Assembly (NCBI RefSeq): GCF_000003815.2
Contig: NC_049987.1
Span: forward strand, 24,250,053 to 24,314,052
Reading direction: 5' to 3'
Length of the DNA: 64,000 nucleotides
Source: Branchiostoma floridae
Taxonomy: Eukaryota > Chordata > Leptocardii > Amphioxiformes > Branchiostomatidae
This document shows, in pieces, positions 1-11,829 of the stretch. Numbering within the stretch: position 1 is the stretch's first letter; every line of letters starts with the position of its first letter. The position numbers and the translations under genes are program-made. Under the pieces are notes generated by a model. It made no database searches. It was given only the letters and a program-made list of their open reading frames with translations, and was not told the origin of the DNA.

Positions 1-199
1 AGCATCAAAGTCGGGAGAACAAAAGTGGGCCTGTGACAGCAAAGTGCGCTGCAAATACGCCAGAATGCGACAAACAAGTCTGGGGTTAGAAAGTCAGCGC
101 GGAGACACAAGCGCTGGATATCGCATGACGACCTTTTCCTTCGTGCCAAATGTGGCCGAACAACATGGCGGTCCGACAGGGCGCTGTTGACAAACTTGT

Positions 200-877
200 T
201 CCCCTGGGAACTTCCCTTCTAGCGATCTACATTTGTAGGACGCTAGGATGAGTCCATCAATCAGAACGAAGTCTTGTTGTAGGTCTGTCAAACCGGCAGG
301 CTAAACAACTAAAAACAAGACCTTCTTGCACAGAAACCACAGCAAAGAAGCTGTCATACCGCTGTTCTAAGTGACAACAAACTGTCCAGAGATTGGCGGT
401 AAAAACGTGCAGACAGAACGCTAGAATAACCGAGGCCCTTCCAGCAATCTAGAACACTGGATTGCGTCTATCAATCAACACGAAGTCTTGTTGTAGGTCT
501 GTCAAACCGGCAGGCTAATCAATTAACAACAAGACCTTCTTGCACAAAAACCACAGCAAAGAACCTCTCATACCGCTGTTCTAAGTGACAACAAACTATC
601 CAAAGATCGGCGGTAGAAACGTGCAGGCATAATGCTGGGATAGCCGAGGCCTGGAAACTTCCCTTCCAGCGATCTAGAACACTGGATTGCGTCCATCAAT
701 CAAAACAAGGTCTTGTTGTATTTCTGTCAAACCGGCAGGCTAATCAATTAACAACAAGAACTTATCACACAAAAACAACAGCAAAGAACCCTGTTCTAAG
801 TGACAACAAACTGTCCCGAGATTGGCGGTATAAACGTGCAGACAGAACGCTGGAATAACCGAGGCCTGGAAACTGAC
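200..877. repeat. Tandem repeat, about 3 copies of a 214-225 bp unit
   Basis: A segment containing gtcttgttgtaggtctgtc recurs at about 271, 485 and 710 (the third reads gtcttgttgtatttctgtc), so the period is 214-225 bp. Each unit also carries a recognisable 'ccgctgttctaagtgacaacaaact' type stretch (split here by copy-specific indels), an 'attggcggta' word and 'ccgaggcc' near its end. The array ends a few bases from the splice donor of the minus-strand exon at 884-940, so it lies in that gene's first intron. Confidence 0.85.
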
Positions 878-883
878 TCCTAC

Positions 884-940
884 CTTGTACGCCGCCGCTA
901 TCCCTGTTCCCGCATCACTGCCGCTGTCCACGGATGCCAT
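884..940 (-). CDS. First coding exon of an unidentified minus-strand gene (partial, runs off left edge)
   Basis: On the minus strand an ATG at 940-938 opens a 19-codon exon reading MASVDSGSDAGTGIAAAYK, followed directly by a good donor (AAG|GTAGGAG at 883). Upstream, 940-1200 is CpG-richer than its surroundings, as expected of a 5' UTR and promoter. The Ser/Asp/Gly/Ala-rich start resembles many animal N-termini and does not identify a family. Downstream exons must lie left of position 1 or be too diverged to see in 1-880, which is tandem-repeat DNA. I do not recognise the gene. Confidence rests on the start, composition and donor together. Confidence 0.45.
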
Positions 941-3900
941 GTTTTCCCTTGCTCTACCTGACAGACTCTCCGAAAGGTCTGAACAGTACAGAAAGGAGCA
1001 TGTGTTCTCCGTCTGTCTCTCAAACGTTCTACAGACCCGTCACTAAGTAACGGCGATCAGGAGATCTCCCCTGTGGTCATATCGATGGAGGTGGACAATC
1101 TGGCGAGAACCGTGCGGCGAAAATTCCCGATTCAAGCGTTGCGATGGCCCCTGACAGCAGATAATGCTGCGGGCACGTCTGGGTGCTACGGGAGCTAAAA
1201 GCGCTGGGATCAGGTGTCGTGCATGGTTATAACAGCGAACAAAGCCCCACTATAGGATCAGGGCTCGGTCTGGGGATCTTTCACATGCCTCGTCAGAACT
1301 CAGCTCAGGCCAAGGGAAAATAATGTGGTGTTTCTGATAACAGTCATGAAAAAATAGGGCTCGGTCGGTGCCGATTCTCTTTTCTTTATTTTAGGTTTCC
1401 GCTAATCTTTCAATTGCATCTGTAGATATGTGAAACTGAAAGGCATCAGGCACTGGTAGTTTCAACATCATTGGCTAGCAGTAATTGTATACAGAATGAT
1501 ACAAAATGCACATTAGACAATCACCTGTGTCAAGTAAACTGAAGAAAGAAGTTCACTACACATTCTTACGTGAATAGTTCAAAGTCATAAACTGTTGTAA
1601 ACAAAGTATGAAATACAGGAAGCCTACTTTGAATTTCATCGCAAAGATGTCAGATGGAAAACTTTATATCCCCTCCAATTAAAGCAAGCAGTCGACCCAA
1701 AAAAGGCTTGTGTCGGCAGGTTTTTGCTGGGGTCGGTCGTGTAACCTGAAACTTTTTGTCTGTGCCTAATGCACTACTGTGTGTGATACAGGTACTTAAT
1801 ACCAGCAAATACCCCGCCATTTCGCGGCGTGTCGGTTTGCCTAAGTTCTTTTAGAATCTTATGTTGAGTTCAGGTGTGCAGATTTTGATGGCTTAAGCCC
1901 GACTTAATGTGCCTTTGCGAGTGCACGCGTATTGTTCACAGGGGCTCAGCCATGCTAATCGCCTGTGGGCTCAACACATGAATGGGACTAAATGGAAATT
2001 ATATGCCGCTTTAACCGGACTTCCACACAAATTTCCGCTAAGTCGATTAGGGCTATGCGAATTCCTCCCCGGACAATTCGGATTATCTGGGTCTTCCAGA
2101 AATTTCCGGCGGACAATGGTGCTTGAAATGTGACGGCATGGGGCTAGCTTACGACGAGGTGTGACAGGTATTCGAAGAGTCAACACCCAGTCAAAACTCT
2201 AACTACTGGAAAGCTTTATTTAGGCACCTCCCCAAACTTTTTCTCACCCAAAGCTAATGAAGAATATACTGGGCCAATTATACCCGAGCCAAGACGTCTT
2301 GTTTTCTCACACGACAGAAAAACTGCGCAGCGAAGAAAAGCTGAACACCGCACTGCCTTCATCAGCACATAGCTTGTCTGCGCAAATGTTGTCAAAACAA
2401 ATAAGGGAGCCCAGATTCTAAGGAGAGTTGAGACGAGCGCCTTAATCCTGGAGGCAAATGGACGTGAGAATCCTACAGAGTCGGGCAACAACGAAGTTGT
2501 TCTTGAAGATTGGGGGCAGGAGTCGAGACTTACGGACAAAAACTGAGCGTGTTAGGTTAGCCAGGGATCGCTGGAGTCCATTCAGATTGGGCTGAACTCT
2601 CTGACCCCGACGTTTCAACAGCATGTGCGAACAAACCTGTTCAGGAAGCTGGATAATCCATCAAAGGGGTGAAAGAGCACTCAAACAAGCTCTAGGTGTT
2701 TGGCAGAGTGGTATCGAGAAGCCATGATATAGACTACGTAAGGCAAAGCCTTGGTTTCACCAACGATCGCTGCTCAAAACTGTTGACGTGATTTGTAAAC
2801 ACCCAAAGCCTGGCTTTGGCGTGCTCACAAAGATCAACTAACAACCGGAATAAAAGAAATGTCTGCAGTGAAAGTAACAAGGGATAACCCACGGTTCACG
2901 GGCAGGGAAAGAGAAGCGGTTATAGCGTAATCGTCGAGTTCAACTCACGGGAAGGCCCTTGTAGAGCAAGCGATCCCCTTCCCCAACTTCCATGGTGTCA
3001 AGAATTAACGAACGCAGCCGCCGGACGATTCGGTGATGAAGTTGATGTTTTTGCAAAGCACGTTTTCCACCGACAAATAAGAAACTTGATCTTGGTGGTA
3101 GGTAGAAGGTGTATACACTTGCCATGTACCACCACTGTTTAGCCCTGAACTCTGAGTCATAGTCACGCACACCTCCCGTTTTACCCAGACCAGCTGAAGC
3201 ACCTGTCAGGCCATCAGGCTGTAAAACTTTATAACAGGACGCAGGAACATTACATGTAACACTACAGGTAAACATGTGGAGAGGTTCCTCAAACACGACC
3301 CCACATATATAACGAGCAATACGTCGTCCACCTGTCTACTTTTCAAAGCTGCCGCCGCAGACTTTTACAACTGTGGCTGTTCAGCACTAAATTTTATACC
3401 CAGGAAATACAATTGTGCACAGAGTGTATGAAGTGTTGAATAGTCCATATATGTCCCGCACTGGCATTCTCCTGTTCTTTAATTGAAGGGTGAAATATTT
3501 CTCTATTCTTGACCTCGCTTGGCCATATGGATCAAATTCAGTGGATCTGTGGGCCTAAGTTCGATCCTAGGTTAGACCTCAGCTCGGACATGTTTTAAGG
3601 TATTGCATTCATCATTTCAGATGGTGACGTAAAGCCGGTAGTTCTGTGTATCAGGGAGCTTCAGGCGTAAGCCTTAATCATAAAACGTCCGCACTTAAAG
3701 AACCCAACACACTCATCGAGGTGACTCGGTGTACTTTGCCAAAATATAAAAACATGAGCTGTTGCAAACCCGCATTGCACTACGACTAGCTACATTAAGT
3801 GTACTTGGAAAAGCTTCATGCTTCACCTGAATTGAGGATGTCTGCTTCACTTAACTACTCAGCTATTGACATTCCCCCGTTCTTCACCTTTCCCAGTGAT

Positions 3901-5700
3901 ATATTATCCACACCGAGGGAGACCTGTAACAGCCTCACACGGCCAGGCACATGACAGGTATGTGGCACCGACGTGGCGCAGCCAAGGTGAGCGATCGTAT
4001 CAGGACCAATGAGACAGGGTATCATAAAGAAAAGAACTATTTGAAGAGGACAGCAAATTCCGACCAAATTTCTTCACGTTCACTAACAAAAACAAAACAA
4101 TTCTCCTTCAGAATCTAAAGTTATTGATAAACTTTAAGTTATTTCTATAACACACAAATTTGAGTCAATAAACTGTAGCCTCTGAAGATGAATTTAGTCC
4201 CAAATTCTACAAACTGAGGAAAATACAAATTTTGTACTTTATGACTCAGAGGAGCTGTTCATTATTCTACAGTTTCATGACAAAAACAGTAATTGTTCCG
4301 TTATTTAAACATTGATTTTTGAGGCCTTCAGTGGCTAATATTGATCGACTTGTACTAACTTGTTACTGGGTAACTACAGTACTAGTGCAGACATTGCCAT
4401 ATTGTTAAACATTCTTCAGGAATACATTGTGTAGGACTCCAAACAACTTCCAAGAAACAGTTACCAAAACAGGATGACACTGGTATACAGATATACATGA
4501 CTGTACTCAGTGTAAGATAGCTCCAGAGATTATATAGATCATAGATGACAATGTCAGTACCTATGCTAAAGATATCCCTCAGATAGGACTTAAATGAATG
4601 GAAAAGAATAGGGGTCCTTCCCAGTGTGAGTGGATCATATACTATAGATATGTTCGGATATGCAGCTTGACTCTTCAGTACAAACCTGGTGTTATGCAGT
4701 TTACCAGGTGTGCTATAATACAGACAAACAAACAAACATTACAGTAACTATATTCCAGAATAAGGTATTACTACACTGTAAGTCTTAAGGCATATTTACC
4801 TTAAAGGCATCTAGTTTAAGTACTTCTCAAGTCCCAACTTTCTGATTCACCTGAACAGGAACTTGCTTGGTAGATCTAACAGATAACACATTGTAGCCAA
4901 AGTATGAAGAAGACCCATTAAGACATTCGATATCTTGGTAATTACTATTCGGAGCACACGTGTTCATAACTTCGAGCTCCGTGGCTCAACATTAGGGGGC
5001 GTGTCTTACCAAGTTAAGTGGCCTCCAGACAAACAGGTATGGCAGGAATTTCTCCATTGTTCTTGACCCTAATATGCCTTATTGACGAACAACTGGCTTC
5101 GTTTTGTTCAAGCAAACTGCACCGAACAATGGCAACATGCCCCCAAAGGTCTGTACCATTCAAGCTGAATAATAAACACTCGTTTCACATATCTGCTTTT
5201 ACGAATATGGACTAAGAATAGACTGCAATTTGAAGGAAACAAACCTAAGTGTTTGAAACACATTGTCTAAACCAAAAAGGTTGCAGACAACACAGGCCTG
5301 GAAAGGGGGCGTGTGATGAAAACAACTGACAAGCACTGTTTAGAACCTCCATATCAAAATTAATGGACTTACAAACACACAGAAATATCACCAGGGATTT
5401 ACACACAGCTATTAAGTAGCCTATTTTTGCAGATCTTTATTCTGGCTTTGGATAACTTGGATAAACCAATAAACTTCAAAGCAAATGCACAAAATTTCTG
5501 TATAAAGATGCACAAGAACCTCCTGAAAATATACACCTGCTCGAAGCTTATATCTTATCACACCTGTCCAGTAAATCACCTTCTATTTACCTGTTTCACA
5601 GCCCTTAAGAACCTTCTACACACCTGTGCAAGGTAATAAACACCAATTTACAAAATATACATGTGCCTAATACCTGAAATACATGCACACCTGTGGCCCT
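941..5700. other. Gene-free stretch with no supported features
   Basis: I find no exon series here. ORFs of 60-118 codons occur on both strands (for example minus 2216-2539 and 2940-3296), but none has a recognisable domain or convincing flanking splice signals. Positions 1355-1760 contain 'ctcggtcggt' and 'ggggtcggtcg' words similar to the MITE ends at 45.8-46.0 kb and may be a decayed element. The rest is AT-rich single-copy-looking DNA. Confidence 0.4.
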
Positions 5701-5710
5701 ATCTGTAGAG

Positions 5711-6105
5711 CTGTGTACCTAAGCAAATTTCAGGTACAGGTACAGGTACAGGTACACTGGTTTAGGTACAGGTCCGGACCTGAACATGTACCTAAAAGTT
5801 CATGTAAGTTAAACATGTAGCTATGTCTTTTTTTAGTGATAATTGTCATCATTGTATGGGGAATTCCACATTTGAACCTCAAAACAAGTTTTCTTAAGTT
5901 TTAACTGTAAGTAAGTTAGATTATTATGATTGTCACTGCTGATTTAGCATTTACTTATCCAGTAGTCTTAAAAAGTGGTGTCCACTAGTGATTTAGCTAG
6001 TTTATGTACAGGCACAGGTACACAGGTGCTTAGGTCCGGACCTGTACCTAAACAAGTTTTTAGGTACAGTACATGTACGGGTATTCAGGTACACAGCCCT
6101 ACCTA
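5711..6105. mobile_element. MITE-like element with agctgtgtacct ends
   Basis: The left end reads agctgtgtacct and the right end aggtacacagcc, an imperfect inverted repeat. The subterminal parts are loaded with 'aggtacaggtac' direct repeats (5732-5760) and two copies of the palindrome aggtccggacct (near 5770 and 6030). There is no coding capacity. The structure suggests a non-autonomous DNA transposon of about 395 bp. I did not find a clear target-site duplication. Confidence 0.6.
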
Positions 6106-6620
6106 TTGGTCCTGCCAGGTGCCATAGCAGGCATTGCCATCCATCACATCATAACTCTTCATTACCATATTTTTAATACTCTAATTAAGAGTTGAAAGCA
6201 CACACAAATTTAGCTTCCAGTTTTCTTTTAAAGATTGCTTCAAACACTTATTAAACAGAATTCATTGCAATGTTGGTGAATAAAACTGGGAGGAAAAATA
6301 TGCAAATTTCATACTAGATCAGTTTCTTTAAGTTAAGGTACAGTGTGCATGGGCAACTTGGTGACTCTTCTTTCATCATGGTTCAAGTCTAACTCATTAA
6401 CAGAGCAATTTTTCACAGACGTTCTCTTTCAAAGAATAGTTAACAATCTCATGGTGCAAGTCTACAAACTATGGCTTACATGACGGCATGATCATTGCAT
6501 GCCAATACAGCTTCGTTAGTCAGAGTGTACATGAAAGCATCATGAAAGCACGACACATTAGAAAAACAGTCTGCCACATGTGGAAAAGCACATAAGGAAA
6601 GGGCAATACACACCTACGAA

Positions 6621-6750
6621 TCCAGGCATTTTGCCTAACAGGTGTAGTGTGGCTTCCCAGTAATGAAGCGAGGCGCTGGTATTTTGGGTTCCAAGATGGC
6701 TTCCTCGTCCGATGAATCAAATCCTCTCCCTCACGCCTCATTGCTGTCAT
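6621..6750 (-). CDS. Possible first coding exon, unidentified (weak)
   Basis: A minus-strand ATG at 6750-6748 opens a frame starting MTAMRREGEDLIHRTRKPSW that continues about 43 codons to a possible donor (AG|GTGTGT near 6620). On the plus strand the same place carries aagatggcttcc, a YY1-like motif common at CpG promoters, with an 18-codon frame starting MASSSDESNPLPHASLLS and then a stop. So 6480-6900 may simply be a promoter. No downstream exon was found for either strand. Confidence 0.2.
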
Positions 6751-6899
6751 AACGAGCAGGCACAGATGTCACAATTTCTTGCAAAAAACGAGAGTCTACA
6801 ATGCGTAATGAGCATTTTCACACACAGAAACGAAGCACGGAAATCTGCCATAGTCCGCACGCACGATAACCGTTCGTAAAACGACCTCAATGGAAAAGA

Positions 6900-9310
6900 G
6901 AAGAACTCAAACTGACACGCACTCTCTCAGAGAATGCCGGGACGCTACTCACCAGAACAATGCGTAACTCGAGAGAAGACACTGGTCCCCAGGGGAGCAC
7001 CAACACAATGACACCTTTGTCCGTCCCCTTCCCGCCCTGACAGGTGTATATACCTGAACAATAGGCAGGTGACAAGGACCTGGTTATTGACGATACAGAG
7101 GTCCCTTTCAGCCGGCATGTCAAAAGTTCATTCGAGGATTCTCCTATTAGTGATACGTGCCTGGGCACACTGAATGATGTGGACTGTTGCGCAATGTCAC
7201 TGCAAAGTATGGTTTATATCGGATTCCTAATACCAATTAACTAAGAATGCGAAGTACAACCAAAGCTACAGTAACTGTTCTTTTAGGAATGCCAGATTCA
7301 TGTTTGTACAAACTGACACACATAGAGTAATTCACTGTGTCCTATATTAATACCTAGAAATTAAGTTGTGTGACAGTACTAACAAAGAAAAAACATCCCC
7401 ACACACAAAGATAATGGAATATTGCGCAATTTCACTGCAAAGTATGGTATATCTAAACCTATACCTACATTGTATCAATTGACCTGTATCTGTTGGGACC
7501 AAGCTAGACTTTCCTTCCTCAAGGCCCTATCAAGCATTACTTTGTCTAATTTATATAATTTTTTAATGAAATAGCCAAAGGGTCAAAATGTTACTTCTGC
7601 AAAGCACTCGAATTCTTGCTTCCATAGGTCAAATACATTTTCCAAAAACTATTTCTTTATACCATATATTGTTAAGAATGACTAAGAATCATTAATTGTT
7701 TTGTCGGCAATGAGAGATTCCCGATTTAATCAAAACTGCTACAGTCCCATCAATATACATTTATAATACAGAAAGTTGTTGATAGTTACAACGAGAATAG
7801 ATAACAATCTCAGTATTTAAAAAATGACTGTAGAATAGCGTCGAAACATTTTACAGTCCGACCTACACTCAACCTTGTACTAAATGTTTTGTTGTACAAT
7901 TGTTCTATAAGGAAAAGTTAATTGATGGTATGGTAACCTTTCAATATCATTAAAAATGCAACAGTGACTGCCTACAGGCAAATGATTATAATGGGCTTTT
8001 TAAGACAATGTTTCCAGCACAAAATGTCTGTTTTTGTTCCTTTACTTTTAGGCAAACAACTGATTCTAGCAGCCCTGTTCTAAGTAAACCTTTGAGGCCT
8101 TAAGTACATATTACGAAAGTTACAAACCACAACTTGCTTTACGGGTAAGATTTAACATACTGCCTACAGACTGTAAAACCCTAATTTAGATGAATATTAG
8201 TGTCGTTACATTCCAAGGTCTAATCTTTACAACCCGTGACAAAAGGAACCATTAAAGTCGTCCTTGCCTGGCCTCTAATGATAATCTCTACCCCTTAACA
8301 ATGAACGATTGTGGTTACAAGACTACTGGCCTACACCTCAACAGCACTTCACATAAATCAATATGCAGTGGACTGAGCACAGACGAACTAGAAACCACAC
8401 AAAACTGACATTTTAGTTGTTGTACATATACATTTCTTAAACCCCTAACTTACTTCAAAGACTGAAGCACCTTTTTTAAGGAATAAAGTAATAACTTGCG
8501 ATATGCGAAATCACAACAATTAGTATGGATTTTGTGAACCCACTTGACAGAGCCACATGGAGGCACGGTGTGAAGACTAGCCGACTGCTGCCTACCCATG
8601 TCAGGGACCCCAGCAGCAGTATAATCAAATACTGGATACTATTACTAATGGATAATTATGTAATGCAAAATCTAAGACACGTGTGTCTGACAATCTTTTC
8701 AAGAATCAAGATAAAAGAAATGAGCAAAACTTTCGAGGCTTAGAAGACAACAAGTTACATTCTGTGCACTGATTGGATCAGTTGACATAGTCTATCATTA
8801 TGTCAATGTAATGACTACTCCGAGTTACAGATAATTACAGCACTTGTAAGCTGACTGCTGACTCTTAAGTATCACAGTTTGTTATACTGCAAAATATAGT
8901 ACAAAAGAAACGTTCCTTGGATAAACAGATCTGCAGAAAAACACTTAGTTCCTATAATAGCTCGACATGAGTAAGAAACCAATAGGGCAAGGGGAAATTA
9001 TCACTCATGTCGGTCATGGGACATGTTACACACCTGTGCAGCAAGGTGTTACGACATTTTACATTCTTCAAATTCATGAATGTTAGCAAATGTACTGAAT
9101 GAAGTACTATCTGTTGTCTACAATGAGCTGTTTCCAAATGTCTAAATCACTGAAATCTACAATGTCTGAATTCCTCACCTTCCTTCGCCATTGTTGAAGG
9201 GTCTCGTCCACACACAACAATGTGACACATTTCACCTGTGCGTCCGTCACAATTGTGGTCTCCCCTGATACACATCTCTCCCCTCACAGGGCTGCCTGAG
9301 ACTTGGGTGC
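6900..9310. other. Gene-free AT-rich stretch
   Basis: No supported gene. A ~35-bp direct repeat (gcgcaatgtcactgcaaagt near 7184 and gcgcaatttcactgcaaagt near 7424) is the only local structure noted. Scattered ORFs of about 60-90 codons have no recognisable features. Confidence 0.4.
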
Positions 9311-9317
9311 CTTCCAA

Positions 9318-9535
9318 GAGGGTCTGCATGGGGGGTTTCCACCACGCTTTACTCTGACTCCAGAAGAACCCCATATATTAATAATACAAACTACACTAAA
9401 ATCGAGAAAGCCAGTTACAGATTTAGAATATTTGATTGTGATGCAAAGTAGGCCAATAAGACAACTTTACACACAGGTAGACGAAATTCAAGAAATCAAA
9501 GTACGGAAATTTTAGGGACACACAGACCCTCTTGT
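9318..9535. mobile_element. Degraded MITE, agggtctgcatg family, copy 1
   Basis: Begins agggtctgcatggggg and ends with acagaccctct, matching the terminal inverted repeats of the better preserved copies at 14147-14345 and 18269-18475. Shared internal words include 'agaacccc', 'tattaat' and 'aatcgagaaagccagttac'. It is the most diverged of the three full-length copies and carries no ORF of its own. Confidence 0.65.
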
Positions 9536-10330
9536 AAATGACAGTTATGCCTTAGGCAGGACGGTAAGGGTCACAGCCTTCCAGTACTATGTAGGGGGTG
9601 TATGCATGTCAGCTTATTAACGAGACTGCCTCATCTGGTATGGCCCCGCCCCCTGGACTAATTAACCACCGCAAACGAGCTTCTGTCTGTGACAACATGA
9701 TGACTGGACGGATCGAGAACTCACCGAATACCAGGGGGAGGCATTGCCATTCTGTTGTCCATAGATCAACTAGACGGAGTTCTAAAGAGGATATATCTCT
9801 GTCACCGGTGCTAATTTGTCATAGGCTAAAATCTGGTTCAATGAACATGCAATGTTTGATGTATAGGACCATTCTATGTAACGTCCCTTCTTGTAGACTC
9901 TCCAATATCAGTAATGCTGCCTGAGAGTCTGTGTAATGTACTTTGTCACATTTGCTAATAAAGAAATAAATAGGTCCACTTACACCTCCGAGTCTGGACA
10001 TATTCCGGACCTTTTTTTTGTTTTACAGTTTTCGCCAGTAATCATGGAACATTGAGATCCCACCTCTTAAGAAAATGTTGGGAAGACTGGCAATACATAC
10101 ATCTTGGGTAAGTAGTATGGATCCTGTCATGAGTCTCCGTATCTGCAACAAGCAAGCCAACCAGTCTATATGTCTGAGGTAGATTTTGACTTTGATAAAC
10201 ATGCGGCCTTTTAAGTCATTTTACGTAGATTAATTGGAAAGCAATAAAGAGCTTGAGATTTGCTGACCTTGCCCAACACATTACTGTTGTACAACATCAA
10301 ATACATGTAGCCTTGGCTGATTGAGTTGCC
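9536..10330. other. No supported feature
   Basis: The 108-codon plus ORF at 9598-9924 has no recognised domain and no splice context. I see nothing else definite. Confidence 0.35.
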
Positions 10331-10334
10331 AGGC

Positions 10335-10615
10335 TAGCACACACAAGAACAACATGTCATGGGACCCAGTTCAAGTCCTAGCATTCCTGGCTAGATGTCC
10401 TTGTCAAAGGCAGTTCTTTAAACAACTTCCTCACTCCACCCAGCCAGGTGTAAAAATGAGTATCTGACTTCAGTTGGGGAGGTACAAGGCAGTGGAATGA
10501 GAGGGTTGGGTAACAGTTGCACCTTCCAATACTGTACCAATAGACATACTGTAGTGGATAACAACTGCTCCCTAGTAACAGCCTCGAAAATGGCTATGGT
10601 AGTCTAGCTTTTAGT
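10335..10615 (+). mobile_element. tRNA-derived-type SINE (ggtgtaaaaatgag family)
   Basis: Contains the string of words repeated elsewhere in the window: 'cttcctcactccacccagcc', 'caggtgtaaaaatgag', 'tatctgacttcagttgggga', 'gtggaatgagagggttggg', 'ccttccaatactg', 'ggataacaactgctcc' and 'aaaatggctatgg'. Related copies lie at 36466-36600 (which has a clear tRNA-like head), 43060-43310 (minus), 17270-17470 (minus) and 47755-48085. Confidence 0.65.
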
Positions 10616-11439
10616 TTATCTTTTGACCATACTGTAAAATGAGCAGACAAGTATACTTTGGCCATTTTATTTAGATTGATTGCAAAACCATGAAGACCTT
10701 TACAGTCTCTGACCTTGCCCAACCCATTTCTGTGTACATACAGTTGTGTAACATTGCTCAGAGTGGATGTGTATGTACATGTACACATGTGTGTGTTCAT
10801 CAGAGGGCAACGACCTCACCTGAACCCTCTGGCTTATCAGAGGTAAATATTTTCAGTCAACGCCCAACTCAGCCCAACCCTCTCAGTAATGTTACAAATA
10901 TGCCGTTCCTTTGTATTGAATTGTTCTGCCAGTTCATTCTAGCAACACTGAGAAAGAGTGAAGGATGTCACTGGAAAAGTCCGGAAGTAAATCTCCGTTT
11001 TACATCCAGTTGTATGAATTGAATTGTATTTGAACATTGTATACCTGGATACAGGCTTTTAGCTAGGATTTTATAATAGGGAGTCCAAACTTACTGGTGA
11101 GTCGCGGTAAGTGACTATTGTAGGGGGGTCCGGGGGCATCCACCTTCCATGGTGCAGAGTTTTTGATGATTTTAAGTTAAAACAGTGCATTCTAAGGTAT
11201 CCCAAGTGGCAAAAATACTGTTACAGAGGTCACAGTACAAGATTGTGACCACAGATGACCTGGTAGCATCCCTGGTCAATCAGAATTTCATTCTTGTCAA
11301 GGATTTTCTCCCCAGTATAAGGGCGTCCAGGGGCATCAAATTTCTTGTTATTCTAAGAAAAGTGCGTCCAGATGACGCGTTGACGCATGCCTGGCTAAAA
11401 GCCTGCCTGGATATCAAACCTTCATAAACGTAATACTGC

Positions 11440-11700
11440 TGTTCTTGCAATTGTTTCCTTGCTGTTTCTGTGGCAGGGTACATTTTTACAGGAAGGGGTT
11501 ACCAGCCCTTCCCATCAACAGACAACATGCTCAACGCACCTTCTTCAACATAAGACCCACATTTTACGTCCCTTCCCAAAGAAAGACAGGTGCAGCCCTA
11601 ACCGAGATGCCCAACCCAGGATTGAAGGTCTCCCAGTTACCAACTAACTGGAACCAGGAGCTCCACTGTGAAGCTGCACCAGTTGAGCTACAAGGACACA
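11440..11700 (-). mobile_element. SINE, gggtagggcatct family, minus orientation
   Basis: Read on the minus strand it has the order tRNA-like head (ctcaactggtg... then a B-box-like sequence), 'gagatgccc', 'ggctgcacctgtctttc', 'gggacgtaaaatg', 'aaggggttg', then 'aaaaatgtaccctgccac'. The same order is seen at 16495-16960, 40230-40415 and 56807-57020 on the plus strand. The ORFs across it are shadows. Confidence 0.65.
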
Positions 11701-11829
11701 CCTGCCCTCTATCTTCACACCTGTATCCTCACCTGTTCACAGGTGTATCACAGGTGTATCAGACTTCTCATCAGCATAATGACAGAGAAGGAAAATACCT
11801 GAAGTCATAGATAGCTTAATGACACATCA

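Noticed and set aside
1909..3296. Several ORFs of 60-118 codons on both strands
   Set aside because: Mutually overlapping, with no domain or exon signals. A poly(A)-like aataaa on the minus strand near 2215 is not enough.
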